A stretch of 64,000 nt of DNA from Bacteroidaceae bacterium (GCA_017461345.1 JAFTYP010000002.1:124001-188000), one strand, 5' to 3'. Positions 54,707 through 64,000 are shown, counted from the stretch's first letter. Numbers and translations are program-made. The notes: generated from the sequence alone by a model not told the origin.

Positions 54707-56905
54707 TTATTTCTCGTAAGCATCACGCACGCATCGTATAGCCGAAGTGTTTGTGTTGTTATTATTGCCTTGTCTGTTATACGAAGGACCATTTGCGGAC
54801 ATGTAGTAATAACCATTTAGCAGATAGTCTATCGCATCGGCATTAGCATTTGGACCACCCTGTAAATCAATAATGATGTCCAACTCTGCTCGTGTAGGGA
54901 CTCTCCAATCATCAAGAACGACCTTGTTGCCATTTTCATCCTTGTATACCTCTACATAATTAAGACAATGCTCACGGAAAATCTCAAGACGATCGGGAAT
55001 GCTATTGCCATTATAATCATCAGAATCCTTTACACTGGAAAGGTTTCCGTAAGAAGAGTAGATTGCACCCAAGCGTGAAGCAATCATGAAAGACGGAGAA
55101 ACAAGTTCCGCATTGTCAGCACCAAAGTCCGTATAGCCGTTTTCATCCATACGTGGCCGACCCACCTTATACTCATCTGAAGTGGCAGTAACCCTAATGT
55201 GATACATGCGGGCATTGGTATTACTCTCACACCGACCAGCATTTCTTGCTGCGGTTCCATTAATATCCCATTCATAGAAAGAGGTTGTGGACTTGCCCGT
55301 TTCCTCATCATAATAAGACACAAACTTTGAATGCCAAAAGGAGCGATCATAAACGGCCCTATCATAACTGTTGTTACTATAAGAATACGTGTTATTCCAT
55401 GTAGTACCAGGGAGTCCAACCGACACGTATTGTCCGGCACCTTTATTCTCATAAGTAGTCACTTCGCCTGTTAATGTTTTAAAGTCGTCTCTATAAGAAT
55501 ACCACCCCTGCTGATTTGTTACATATATCAGAGGATACTGCTCTACAACCACAGTTTCTTCCAGCCCATCCTCATTAATGACTGTAAGTTTGAAATAACG
55601 GATAGTATTATTAGTTGGAATAGGACTCACAACCTTTATATTACCTGACACTCCGCCGTCTGTCGTACTATAAATGCCACCGCCCTGATAGTTGACTTTC
55701 TGACCAAACTTGTCAATAAAATATGGCTCTACTGCAGTAACTGTAATCTTCGACGAGGATGAAAATTGCAATGTTACCGAATCTACCGACACATTATACA
55801 TTTTCATCGTATCGCGGTTCACCGTCAGAAATTTAGGGGAGTTCTCTCCATTTACGTCCACATTAACCACATCCCAATCACGAACAGAATACTCCAAATT
55901 TTCTATTTCCACTGGCACCGACTCTTCCTCAGCCCCAGGAGCATTAATTGTGCCCGTAACAGCATAGTAATGATTACGCTCAAACTTGGAGTCCTTGCTC
56001 ATGGCAATCTGATAATAACTGTTCTCATACTCCACACCATCATACGTAACTGGAATGTTCACAATAAGCGAGGTACCCTTTTCGTAGAAACTTTTACCAT
56101 CCCAACTATGTGCATAAACATAGGCAACAACCTCTATAACATTGTCACTCCAATTGAAATACTCTCCTGTAGTCTTGTCTGGCGTCCGCAGTTCTGAATA
56201 AGGTGCAATAGGCGTAAGCACATTTGTCACATATGGCAGATTACGAACATAATAGCCTTCATGACCATTTCGGTTGAAGGTCACCTTGTCGCCCTTTAAA
56301 AGCCTGAGTACAACCTTCGCAGCCGCCCGACGCAAATTCACCTTCAATTCAGTATTTTCCCTATCATTCCCTTCATAAAGAACAACCGGAGTAGGCGTAG
56401 CAGGTTCAGAACCTGATTTCATGAATGCCGCGCCATCCATCAGGAAATGAGTCGGTGCACCATCAACTGTTGTCCCCGTAATGTGCAAACGTTCATCGAC
56501 CTGTGTCATTTTCACAAAATCTGTCACTGTTAAAAGCCCTGAGAAGTCAGTTGCCGGACGAGTGCTATTCGCTATGACATATACGAAATACTTGTCATCC
56601 TCGACAAATATGTTTTTACGCTTAGCCTTCAGCCTAACAGTTCCAGCAGGAGCGTTCACGCTAATTCTTTCACTATACTTAAACGTACCGTCCTCGGCGA
56701 AAATCACCACATCAAGATGTCTTACCGAGTCCTCTACAGAGTTATCACTTACAGTAGCACGCGTAAGCAATCTGTTGGACGACACATCTATCGTTATACA
56801 GTCAGAACCTACCGGAGCGGTTTCAAAATCCAAATCATCGTTGCTGCACGACTGCACAATCGCAGTGAACAGGGCAAATATCAGGAAATACAATAGACGT
56901 TTCAT
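54707..56905 (-). CDS. fimbrial tip/accessory lipoprotein with C-terminal FISUMP-like domain
   Basis: 732 residues. Lipobox Cys20 (FTAIVQSCSND), then LLTRATVSD, a TRA motif like that of the major fimbrillin. The N-terminal half has fimbrillin-type blocks (SVRHLDVVIFAEDGTFKYSE, NLRRAAAKVVLRLLKGDKV). The C-terminal 90 residues (VVLDDWRVPTRAELDIIIDL ... AIRCVRDAYEK) match the Fibrobacter succinogenes major paralogue (FISUMP) fold found on Bacteroidetes surface proteins. 39 bp separates it from the next gene downstream. Confidence 0.8.
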   Translation of the reverse strand: MKRLLYFLIFALFTAIVQSCSNDDLDFETAPVGSDCITIDVSSNRLLTRATVSDNSVEDSVRHLDVVIFAEDGTFKYSERISVNAPAGTVRLKAKRKNIFVEDDKYFVYVIANSTRPATDFSGLLTVTDFVKMTQVDERLHITGTTVDGAPTHFLMDGAAFMKSGSEPATPTPVVLYEGNDRENTELKVNLRRAAAKVVLRLLKGDKVTFNRNGHEGYYVRNLPYVTNVLTPIAPYSELRTPDKTTGEYFNWSDNVIEVVAYVYAHSWDGKSFYEKGTSLIVNIPVTYDGVEYENSYYQIAMSKDSKFERNHYYAVTGTINAPGAEEESVPVEIENLEYSVRDWDVVNVDVNGENSPKFLTVNRDTMKMYNVSVDSVTLQFSSSSKITVTAVEPYFIDKFGQKVNYQGGGIYSTTDGGVSGNIKVVSPIPTNNTIRYFKLTVINEDGLEETVVVEQYPLIYVTNQQGWYSYRDDFKTLTGEVTTYENKGAGQYVSVGLPGTTWNNTYSYSNNSYDRAVYDRSFWHSKFVSYYDEETGKSTTSFYEWDINGTAARNAGRCESNTNARMYHIRVTATSDEYKVGRPRMDENGYTDFGADNAELVSPSFMIASRLGAIYSSYGNLSSVKDSDDYNGNSIPDRLEIFREHCLNYVEVYKDENGNKVVLDDWRVPTRAELDIIIDLQGGPNANADAIDYLLNGYYYMSANGPSYNRQGNNNNTNTSAIRCVRDAYEK

Positions 56906-56916
56906 ATTGATTATTT

Positions 56917-58410
56917 TTAATTCTGCTTTATTTCTATTATTTTAGGATCACTGCCACTATTTGGCCATGCTATTTCGTCAGTCTTTCCATTGATGAACAG
57001 ATACATCGACATTCCAGAAGGCATCCAATTTTGCTTGTATGTAATGCCAAATCTCACAACATCACCAACATTGGCTGGGTCGAGAGGTATGACTTTTATG
57101 TTATACCATGTATCAGCTGCCACCCATTGATTCGGATCTGTTATCTCAACACCAGATATATTGTAAACCCTGATAGAGTATTCCGTATCAGCCTTATCCA
57201 CAACAGGAGTCCAGACTTGACCCACTGGTTCACTCATTCTAAACCACACTGAGAATGCACCTGCCATAGGATTCAGATTATCGTATGTCATAACAGGTTC
57301 TGTTGTTATCAACTCTGTCGGATTCAAATAATCTGGAACTACAGGATTGTGATAAGTAGGGTATTCAAAAGTTCCTCTATCCCAGACGCCACCGTCTTCC
57401 CAATCAAGAACCTCATAGTCTATTTCAATGAATGCGCCTATACCTACTATATTAAAGCGGTAAATATGGTTTCGTACTATATTACCCTCAGAGCCTTCGA
57501 TTGGATAACCGTCTGCATCATACCTTCCAAACTGTATTGCATCTGTAAACACAAGTGGAGAAGACGATCCGTCGCTTAGTGTAACACTCAACTTTGGACG
57601 ATTTGTTGCTGTATGAAGTACATTAAATTCCGGAATATAGAGCCAATGAGCCTTGCCACCCACAACCTCTGTGAATTCAAGATTTCCAGATTTGTGACTA
57701 TGATATGCATTCAAACAGTCTTCCTGATCAATGTCAAGTGTATTTGCCACTTTGTCCCATCCTGACGGTAAGCAATAGCCCATATCATTATAATGGTTTA
57801 TGCTTGCATTTTCAAGCGTAAAGCCTTTAGCCAACATTTCGTCGCTCAATACCACCTCAACTTTTGAAACCGCACGCAACATCATAATATCGCCCATGTC
57901 CTGTAATTCTTCTCCGCCCATAATCATTTGCTTAACGCCCCACATTGGAACATATCCTTCTGGGTAGACAATGTCATCGAGAGAATAAAACAGAGTGCCC
58001 AAATTCGCCACAGCATCTGCACAATTGGCAAGGACTACAACTTTATAAGTTGTTCCTTCTGTAAGATGCAAATCTGTAATATCACCTGCAAAACGATATT
58101 CTGTTGAACTTGTCGGCCAATGCATCAAACTGCTAACCTTCCCGACAAAATTATTATTGTTTGTATAGAAAAGCACTTGCATACCTTCCAGGGCTATACG
58201 ACTGTCAAAAGATGTACCGATATCGGTAACGTAGGAGTCGCTCCATGCTGCTCTCGTCTTGCGTTGAGCATCATCGATAGTCAACGTAAAGGACACCTTG
58301 CGTACTGCACCTTCGTCAGTGTTGCAAAAACCTTCGTCGTTGATTGAGTCGCACGACGTAAAGAAGCAAGCCGACAAAACAACTATTATATATGATAACT
58401 TCTTTAGCAT
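56917..58410 (-). CDS. Mfa-type accessory fimbrial lipoprotein
   Basis: 497 residues. Signal and lipobox near Cys20 (VVLSACFFTSCDS), followed by QRKTRAAWSD with the TRA motif. Fimbrillin-like features are LEGMQVLFYTNNNNFVGKV, YKVVVLANCADAV, MLRAVSKVEVVLSDEML and GNIVRNHIYRFNIVGIGAF, the last being the typical strand before the C-terminal domain. The position after the anchor fits the Mfa3/Mfa4 accessory role, but specific orthology is not claimed. Confidence 0.8.
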   Translation of the reverse strand: MLKKLSYIIVVLSACFFTSCDSINDEGFCNTDEGAVRKVSFTLTIDDAQRKTRAAWSDSYVTDIGTSFDSRIALEGMQVLFYTNNNNFVGKVSSLMHWPTSSTEYRFAGDITDLHLTEGTTYKVVVLANCADAVANLGTLFYSLDDIVYPEGYVPMWGVKQMIMGGEELQDMGDIMMLRAVSKVEVVLSDEMLAKGFTLENASINHYNDMGYCLPSGWDKVANTLDIDQEDCLNAYHSHKSGNLEFTEVVGGKAHWLYIPEFNVLHTATNRPKLSVTLSDGSSSPLVFTDAIQFGRYDADGYPIEGSEGNIVRNHIYRFNIVGIGAFIEIDYEVLDWEDGGVWDRGTFEYPTYHNPVVPDYLNPTELITTEPVMTYDNLNPMAGAFSVWFRMSEPVGQVWTPVVDKADTEYSIRVYNISGVEITDPNQWVAADTWYNIKVIPLDPANVGDVVRFGITYKQNWMPSGMSMYLFINGKTDEIAWPNSGSDPKIIEIKQN

Positions 58411-58414
58411 AGCA

Positions 58415-59449
58415 CTACTTTATTGTTTGATTATTCAAAACTACTCTCCAAGAATTTACAATAATCGTAGAGGACACCCAATCGCCTGATTCATCAAGAA
58501 AGAATGTCATATTGTACTCATCCTGACGATCAAGGTATTCCTGATCATCCATTGCCCGCTTATAATAGCCCTTAACAAGCAACGCATAGTCTACAATCGG
58601 AACAGAAAGGACCACCTTATCTTCCACCAAGTTCCTCACTACAAGAATCGGACGAGCGTCGGCCATCAAACGGCCTGTTGTCATTTCCGCCACAGCAACA
58701 CCCACAGAAGTCGCACGAGTCTTGCCATTATAGATGTCGGCATCGACATCTGCACTACCAGCCACCAAACTCCAAGGTTTATAAACCATAAGTTCGTCTT
58801 CTAACAAAGAATTGTCATAATCCATAAAACCATTGTAGTCCTGTATCTCAAATGAAAACTGTTCAGGGTCAACATCCTCGCCAGATAGTTGCTGCAAAAC
58901 AACACGCACAACATTTGTATTCTTCGTCAAGGAAATTGTTTCGTAATGAGTACCTGGAACATCCGTAAACTTCACATCTAACATACCATGATAAAGCGGA
59001 GCAAGATCCCTATCCACAACGCCTACTCCATTAGCACTAACGCGGTTCATACAACAAGTAAGTTCCTCCTTTTGGGTTATACCTACAACTGCCTCTGGAA
59101 TAGTGAAAGACTCTCCACTCCCCACTCCGCACCATGCAAGCATCTCATAATTACCTGGCTGCAGTTCAACAGGCATCGCATAATTGGGGTTTGCAAGAAC
59201 TTCACCGCTTTCAACACCTTGGAACATCAAAGTTCCGGTTTCGTCAAACACAAAAAGTGCTACAGAAGTTACTTCATTGCTGAATGCATCAGCGAATTTC
59301 ATGTTCTTGTCGTACTTAAACTTGATTCTGTAATTCACAGAGCAATCACCTTCGTCATCGTATATTAAACTATCGTCGCATGACCAGAACGTAAGTGCCA
59401 TTAAAGCCACCAGTACTCCTAACCTGTTTAATAAAAATAATTTGTTCAT
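58415..59449 (-). CDS. FimB/Mfa2-family fimbrial anchor lipoprotein
   Basis: 344 residues. Lipobox Cys24 (MALTFWSCDDS), then the family block EGDCSVNYRIKFKYDKNMKF, VTSVALFVFDETGTL, and LQPGNYEMLAWCGV. FimB/Mfa2 proteins terminate fimbrial polymerisation and hold the fibre in the outer membrane. It lacks an early TRA site, as expected for an anchor that stays lipidated. It stands 239 bp downstream of mfa1, after a strong hairpin, and 4 bp before the next gene. Confidence 0.9.
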   Translation of the reverse strand: MNKLFLLNRLGVLVALMALTFWSCDDSLIYDDEGDCSVNYRIKFKYDKNMKFADAFSNEVTSVALFVFDETGTLMFQGVESGEVLANPNYAMPVELQPGNYEMLAWCGVGSGESFTIPEAVVGITQKEELTCCMNRVSANGVGVVDRDLAPLYHGMLDVKFTDVPGTHYETISLTKNTNVVRVVLQQLSGEDVDPEQFSFEIQDYNGFMDYDNSLLEDELMVYKPWSLVAGSADVDADIYNGKTRATSVGVAVAEMTTGRLMADARPILVVRNLVEDKVVLSVPIVDYALLVKGYYKRAMDDQEYLDRQDEYNMTFFLDESGDWVSSTIIVNSWRVVLNNQTIK

Positions 59450-59643
59450 AGTTTTATGTTTTTATATTTTATTCCGTACGTTATAATTTGCACAGTCGAA
59501 AAATTCCAATCAGGTGGAAACCTTGCTGAGGTTTCATTTGCATGTTTCTCTTTGCACCAACACGCTAAGTGCTTTTGTAATTTTGAGTTATTTAAACCTT
59601 GTTTTTTAATAAACTCGTTTTGTTATAAAATAAGGGTGGTTAT

Positions 59644-59669
59644 GTAGTGTGGGGTCGCCCCCACACTAC
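59644..59669 (-). terminator. strong hairpin after the major fimbrillin (attenuator or RNA stabiliser)
   Basis: GTAGTGTGGGG pairs perfectly with CCCCACACTAC around a 4-base loop, 20 bp after the mfa1 stop. There is no T-tract on the minus strand, so partial read-through or protection of the mfa1 mRNA 3' end is more likely than full termination. The remaining 59,450-59,643 holds no clear minus-strand promoter. Confidence 0.6.
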
Positions 59670-59688
59670 TATAAATAATTAAAAGAAA

Positions 59689-61278
59689 TTACTGCAATGT
59701 TACATTCTGATTTACAAGTTTCCAAGAGAGGACATTAATCTGAGCAGCGATGAATGCCTCTGAATCCTCTGGCTTGATAGGCTCTTCAACATCATTGTCA
59801 CCATCATAAACAGGAGTACCAAGACCTTTGATGTCTTCAACATTGATTGCATAAGTATGGTTACGAACCACACCATTGATATTCTTTGTTCCGAGATGTT
59901 CAATGTCTACAATATAGTATCCCATACCGTTCCAAACTTGTGCCTTCTCCAAAGTAGCGAGTTTCGCATTGATATTAGCAGTTGTCTCGGGATCGTAAGT
60001 TGCGCCGTTCTTGATTGTCCAAGTAAGTGCTTCTGCTGCAGTTGTAAGTTTGTATGTCACCTTATAACTGTCATGGCCTACAGTTCCTGCAGCAACGAGT
60101 TCGATGTGTTCAGGAGCGATAGAAGTCTTAGTACCTGCGTCGTCATAATAATAAGTCGCAGCCAAAGAGTTTGCAATGCTATTCTTCAATCCATCTATTG
60201 TCATCATATCTGCAAAAAGTTTTACCACATCTACAGGATTGTCATTTCCATCCACAAATTTCACTGCCACGAGAGCCTTTGTGTTATCGCCTGTAACATC
60301 ACTTGTATTCTCAAGGCAATAGTCAGCAGCGTCTACAGTATTGGAAAGACTGTTCCATGAGAAATTCTTCTTCATAATCACAGAACCTGTTGCTTCCACT
60401 GACTGTGCCCAATATGAGCGATAATATGGTTCGTCATTCCATGTAAAGCCAAGAGTACCATTGTCCCAAGATGTGTCAATAGTCTTCACCATGTTAGAGT
60501 GACTGATAGTAGTGTTGATGTCCCAACCCTGAACTACAGCATACACATTGCCACCTGATGCACCTGGGTTTGCAACACCTGTGTCATACTTCGCGCCGCT
60601 CTGAGTCAAAGTCACCTTTGCAGCCACACGCTCAACATATACTTTAACTGGTTTGCCGAGCGCTAAAGCATCTGCTGCTGAAGAAGCAATGTTTGCAGCC
60701 GTGATAGGAGTTGCATCAACTACGTTTGAACCGCTTGCATACACAGAGTTACTCATTATGAAACCATTTGTTCCTTGGAGTTTAGCCTCCTCAACGAGTG
60801 TTGTCTTAAGATCGGCAAGACTGAGGGACGCACCACTGTAGTCCCAGTTAAGAACCGCCACGAGATATGCAGGAATCTCACCCTTGCTGTTCTTGATAGC
60901 CAACACTGCATCTGTCAATGTCTCAACATTAGGGTTCTCTGAACCGCCATTGTCTGAGATATTTCTAACAAGATAATTCACATTTGGTGCATCCGTTGGA
61001 TCTAGAGATTCTGCATTAACGTTAAAAGCACCACCGCTATTATTGAAGAAGAAGAAGTGTGCTGCTGTCACTTTCTGCTCCTCTGCAGTACCTTCAGCGA
61101 AACCACCGTCAGAAGCTCTTGTTCCTGATTCGTAAACAGAATTCACGTGTACATTAAGGTAAGAAGTTTCAATTTCCCCTCCACTAGGAGTTGGAATATT
61201 CTCTTCAACCACATCGTTTGTACAACTTACAAACATACCAGCAGCCAATAGGGCCAATAAAATTTTGTTAACTTTCAT
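59689..61278 (-). CDS. Mfa1-family major fimbrial subunit
   Basis: 529 residues. Lipobox Cys19 (AAGMFVSCTND), then SVYESGTRASDGG around residue 54, where Arg-specific cleavage would release the mature fimbrillin for donor-strand polymerisation. The N-terminal domain has AAHFFFFNNSGGAFNVN and VERVAAKVTLTQSG. The C-terminal domain has VVRNHTYAINVEDIKGLGTP and ends QINVLSWKLVNQNVTL, a typical Mfa1 terminal strand. It is assembled outside the outer membrane. It is the third gene of the operon, and the hairpin behind it suggests higher dosage than the downstream subunits. Confidence 0.9.
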   Translation of the reverse strand: MKVNKILLALLAAGMFVSCTNDVVEENIPTPSGGEIETSYLNVHVNSVYESGTRASDGGFAEGTAEEQKVTAAHFFFFNNSGGAFNVNAESLDPTDAPNVNYLVRNISDNGGSENPNVETLTDAVLAIKNSKGEIPAYLVAVLNWDYSGASLSLADLKTTLVEEAKLQGTNGFIMSNSVYASGSNVVDATPITAANIASSAADALALGKPVKVYVERVAAKVTLTQSGAKYDTGVANPGASGGNVYAVVQGWDINTTISHSNMVKTIDTSWDNGTLGFTWNDEPYYRSYWAQSVEATGSVIMKKNFSWNSLSNTVDAADYCLENTSDVTGDNTKALVAVKFVDGNDNPVDVVKLFADMMTIDGLKNSIANSLAATYYYDDAGTKTSIAPEHIELVAAGTVGHDSYKVTYKLTTAAEALTWTIKNGATYDPETTANINAKLATLEKAQVWNGMGYYIVDIEHLGTKNINGVVRNHTYAINVEDIKGLGTPVYDGDNDVEEPIKPEDSEAFIAAQINVLSWKLVNQNVTLQ

Positions 61279-61329
61279 AATTTAATTTTTTAGGAGTTAA
61301 TGATGTTAATGTTTAATTCTATAATTAAT

Positions 61330-62733
61330 TTATTTCATTTCATTTACTTGATTAATCGCATCCTGGGCTTCAGCCACTCCCTGTTTCTTTGCAGACGTTA
61401 GCAACTCCAAAGCATTGTCATAATCTTTAATAAATGCTGCATACAATCCGCGTGCATAAGTAGCCTCAGGAGAAGTACCTGCCTTTTTCAGATGAGGTTC
61501 CGCACTTGCGAAGTCATTGTTCTGCATTTCTGATATTGCAGCATTAAGATTTGCAACAGGGTCATTAGGATACATTCGCACCGCTGTTTCAAATATATCA
61601 TTGAGTTCACGAGCATCACTACCATATTCATTAGCCAGAATGTAGAACTCTTCAAGACTGAGTTTCTGCGGACTTTCAGCAAAAACTTTCTTGATTTCAT
61701 CAACATCCTTGTAGTTACGGATGCTGTACTCAACCTTATAGTCAGAGTGCCGGAGAGTTGGGTAACAATTTGCCAACAGATGTAAATAGTCGTTTCCGTA
61801 TTTTCTGATAGCATATTCCTTACTGTCTGGTTCGAGATCACTGTCAATGAGTTTGATAATCTCGTCTTTGTTCACAAGATCTGAAGCAATTACATAATTT
61901 CTCAAACCTGCCCAATCTTCTGGTTCATAAGAAGTCTTTATGAAATCAGGTTCGAAATCATACAGGTTCTGAACATGTTTCTTGAGTGCTTCTGTACGTT
62001 CCTTTGCAAGGCGCTCATTGTTCTTATAAGAACCCTCTGGAGATGCGAAACCCTTGATTGAAACCGATGTGAGAGTAATGTCTGCATCGGTTTTGACAGA
62101 ATCAATTGTGGCCTGTATCTTTGCAATTTCAACCTTGTTGTTACGATAGTTTGGATTGATGTTTGTTCTGTTTATAACAAAATCTATATATGCACTACCA
62201 CTCAACGAACGGGTCTTAACCATCTCTGTCACAGGGCGAACATAAACAAATTTGGGTGAGAACACCATTTCCTTAAAACTGGCCATCTGAGAGAACTGCT
62301 CATCTACTACCTTGTTGCAGCAACCATAATCGCTACGGTGAAGCAAAAGATATGATCCGTTCATCCACTGAGAATATGGAACCATCACATTATACTCCAT
62401 ATTTTCAGGACGCTCAGAGGCACGATAGGTTTTGCCATTTTCAGCAATGATGCTCTTGTCGTTACGCACATAGTAATAGTAGCGACGACGACCATAGATT
62501 CCTATTGAAGACAGTTCCAGACTGTCCTTCCCATTCACAATCATCGGTGTGAAGAGCACGGCTCTGTTAGACGGCATGTCAAGTGTGGTGAAATCCATAT
62601 TCATCTTAACAGCCATGTATTCACCTTGACGCTTCATCTGTAAATTTTCAACCTTTACTCCATCAATGCTCTGTGCTTTCACACCTGTAGTAGCGATGAG
62701 CAAAGCGATTAAAATTGATAATATACGTTTCAT
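61330..62733 (-). CDS. DUF3868 / OmpA-like fimbria-associated protein
   Basis: 467 residues. Signal peptide (MKRILSILIALLIATTGVKA). About 20-190 matches DUF3868 (VKVENLQMKRQGEYMAVKMN, RRRYYYYVRND). About 195-300 is OmpA-like around SIKGFASPEGSYKNNERLAKER, where peptidoglycan-binding residues would lie. The C-terminal 90 residues form TPR-like helices (AVRMYPNDPVANLNAAISEM). It is conserved upstream of Mfa-type fimbrillins in Bacteroidales, with DUF3575. A role in outer-membrane anchoring is inferred. Confidence 0.87.
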   Translation of the reverse strand: MKRILSILIALLIATTGVKAQSIDGVKVENLQMKRQGEYMAVKMNMDFTTLDMPSNRAVLFTPMIVNGKDSLELSSIGIYGRRRYYYYVRNDKSIIAENGKTYRASERPENMEYNVMVPYSQWMNGSYLLLHRSDYGCCNKVVDEQFSQMASFKEMVFSPKFVYVRPVTEMVKTRSLSGSAYIDFVINRTNINPNYRNNKVEIAKIQATIDSVKTDADITLTSVSIKGFASPEGSYKNNERLAKERTEALKKHVQNLYDFEPDFIKTSYEPEDWAGLRNYVIASDLVNKDEIIKLIDSDLEPDSKEYAIRKYGNDYLHLLANCYPTLRHSDYKVEYSIRNYKDVDEIKKVFAESPQKLSLEEFYILANEYGSDARELNDIFETAVRMYPNDPVANLNAAISEMQNNDFASAEPHLKKAGTSPEATYARGLYAAFIKDYDNALELLTSAKKQGVAEAQDAINQVNEMK

Positions 62734-62748
62734 CGTTATCTGTTTTTA

Positions 62749-63345
62749 TTAAAATACATAAACTAAATTAATCGCAGCCTTTGTAGGACCTACATAGTGG
62801 TGGTCTTCATCCTCTTCCACTTTCCTGCCACAACCTGCACATTCGAATCTGTCGTACTGAGTATAACTATATCCGAAGCCCAATTCCGCCTCAAGATTCC
62901 AGTGCTTGCCAAGAACCCAAGTGTAGCCATAGGCCAAACCTACGCCTGTAAACCATCCCTGGAAACGGCTGTCGCTCAATCGGGAAAAGTCCGTTCCGAG
63001 AAAAGAGATGCTGTTCTTCAAACCGCCTACATTATACTGTCCGCCGTGAAGATGCACCCCGAAAAAATGACCTGCAAATCGGTCGCAAAGCCAATATCTT
63101 AATTCCGGCTGCGCAAACCAATGTTTCCATTTGCGACCTTGTGACATGTTCCAACCGTTGAAATTTCCCGACAAATCAATTGTCCACCTTGGTGCCACAC
63201 CGATTTCTACACCGACATTGACATTTGCTGTTGCATCATACACAAGATTAGTTTTGATTGCAACGTCTTGTGCTTTCATCTCTTGGGCAAAAAAGAGTCC
63301 CAAAGTCAGAAGCAACAAATACCTTAGTTTTTTACATTCACTCAT
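62749..63345 (-). CDS. DUF3575 outer-membrane protein, first gene of the fimbrial operon
   Basis: 198 residues. Signal peptide (LLLLTLGLFFAQEMKA). The mature part has the DUF3575 pattern: VAIKTNLVYDATANVNVGVEIG, WTIDLSGNFNGWN, WRYWL-like QPELRYWLCDRFAGHFFG, and a Cys pair in ECAGCGRKV near the C-terminus. It ends NLVYVF, an outer-membrane barrel end. It lies 15 bp upstream of the DUF3868 gene. Confidence 0.88.
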   Translation of the reverse strand: MSECKKLRYLLLLTLGLFFAQEMKAQDVAIKTNLVYDATANVNVGVEIGVAPRWTIDLSGNFNGWNMSQGRKWKHWFAQPELRYWLCDRFAGHFFGVHLHGGQYNVGGLKNSISFLGTDFSRLSDSRFQGWFTGVGLAYGYTWVLGKHWNLEAELGFGYSYTQYDRFECAGCGRKVEEDEDHHYVGPTKAAINLVYVF

Positions 63346-63430
63346 ATCACTTATTTTTTAGTTTTGTTATTTCCTTTTCTATATATAATATATCACCATA
63401 AACACAGAGCCCGTCTCACCTTGGCAAATG

Positions 63431-63438
63431 CAAAATTA
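63431..63438 (-). promoter_or_regulatory. -7 element TAATTTTG of the fimbrial operon
   Basis: Exact TAnnTTTG match on the minus strand, 85 bp upstream of the DUF3575 start. The 63,346-63,582 gap has no gene. Confidence 0.5.
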
Positions 63439-63582
63439 CTTTTATTCCAAACAGAAGCGTTTTCTCCTAAATGAAAAGAAATTCTCATGCGTTGAAAACA
63501 TTTGTCCAGCGGTTTAAAAATCTTTCTTTTCAATAAAAAACCTTTACCTTAGATGTATACATCGATGGGAAAACCCCGATGT

Positions 63583-63987
63583 TTACTGGCTTTCTGCCGC
63601 ATTAATCCGATTATTGTACTTTGCGACAGTCATTAATTGGGCTGACAAAAATTTCCCGCTTTCACAACCCAACTCTGCATTTTCTGCAAACGCCTGCCAT
63701 CCACCCTGGAGCAGACGTATATATGTATTTCTGAGATTTCCACACAAACTTTCCAGTTCTTCTATGCTTGCCTCTTTTTTGCCGACCATCTCCTTGAGAG
63801 CGTCTGCCTGTTCCTGAAAACGCAGAAAAGCCTCACAATCTAATTGTAAATGATAGGGCGAGAATGCAAACAGGTTTGAACAGGTCGCTTCACAGAAGTC
63901 CGAAAAATCCCTTGCATCCTTGACACATGCAAGTTTGCTCGAGACTGGCATAAGACCTTTTTCCGTAACATTGTAATTCGCATTCAT
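63583..63987 (-). CDS. hypothetical protein, 134 residues
   Basis: Not recognised. It starts MNANYNVTEKGLMPVSSKLA, has no signal peptide or membrane segment, and is predicted mainly helical (FLRFQEQADALKEMVGKKEA, then SIEELESLCGNLRNTYIRLL), with six Cys scattered through it. The region 63,540-63,582 after its stop has no T-rich hairpin I could see. It could be a cytosolic regulator or scaffold next to the fimbrial operon, but no function is proposed. Confidence 0.55.
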   Translation of the reverse strand: MNANYNVTEKGLMPVSSKLACVKDARDFSDFCEATCSNLFAFSPYHLQLDCEAFLRFQEQADALKEMVGKKEASIEELESLCGNLRNTYIRLLQGGWQAFAENAELGCESGKFLSAQLMTVAKYNNRINAAESQ

Positions 63988-64000
63988 AATTTATATTAAT

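Noticed and set aside
59456..59647. 63-residue plus-strand frame between mfa1 and the anchor gene.
   Set aside because: No family resemblance and no promoter with both boxes; it lies in an AT-rich spacer.

Overview
The window looks like a Bacteroidales chromosome, most like a Prevotella relative. Four things support this. Many starts are preceded by the Bacteroidetes -7 element TAnnTTTG. There is a PorZ-type protein of the type IX secretion system. There is a complete Mfa-type fimbrial operon. Ribosomal protein S16 has a long Ala/Lys/Glu tail.

Layout. 1-4,050: a partial GH78 alpha-L-rhamnosidase (-) divergent from a CE1-type esterase (+). 4,625-10,097: an outer-membrane barrel protein, leuS and two YitT-type membrane proteins. 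10,551-15,845: rdgB-porZ (+) facing a small monooxygenase, lpxB and surE (-). 16,287-22,251: parA-parB-DUF5683-lytic transglycosylase-rel (+). 22,444-29,068: an omega-amidase-like nitrilase, an OPT transporter, rpsP and a dTDP-amino-sugar pair (FdtA-like ketoisomerase plus an acyltransferase/FdtB-like fusion). 29,203-29,374: tRNA-Ser and tRNA-Glu. 29,722-36,081: a His-rich small protein with a CusB/CusA/CusC-like heavy-metal RND efflux operon. 36,388-38,796: a GH95 alpha-fucosidase. 38,893-42,728: a CAT-anticodon tRNA, ribF, a THUMP-like methyltransferase and comM.

42,729-49,676 is an AT-rich island. It lies between an intact comM and a second, about 94% identical, copy of the last 401 bp of comM. 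It carries two convergent operons. One (+) is a PLD-family nuclease followed by a SecA-like ATPase with a SEC-C tail. The other (-) is a 45-residue disordered peptide followed by an 819-residue protein with a putative E2 domain, a ThiF/E1 domain and a degenerate JAB-like C-terminus. No integrase is visible. This is the best candidate for an undescribed ubiquitin-like or peptide-conjugation (probably defence) system. 49,677-50,635 is a gene graveyard with an IS3-type transposase remnant. 50,636-63,345 holds a DUF5106/thioredoxin-like protein and the fimbrial operon (DUF3575, DUF3868/OmpA-like, Mfa1, Mfa2/FimB, three accessory or tip lipoproteins), all on the minus strand.

Repeats are the second highlight. 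Six intergenic regions carry arrays of exactly four units with an exact 22-bp period: four with a GGTTAACC core and two with a CTGCAG/GAAGTT core. Two further regions hold degenerate 22-bp arrays. A separate palindromic repeat is inserted in frame into leuS and the CE1 esterase and also occurs upstream of parA. All functional assignments are by reading motifs; no database search was run.
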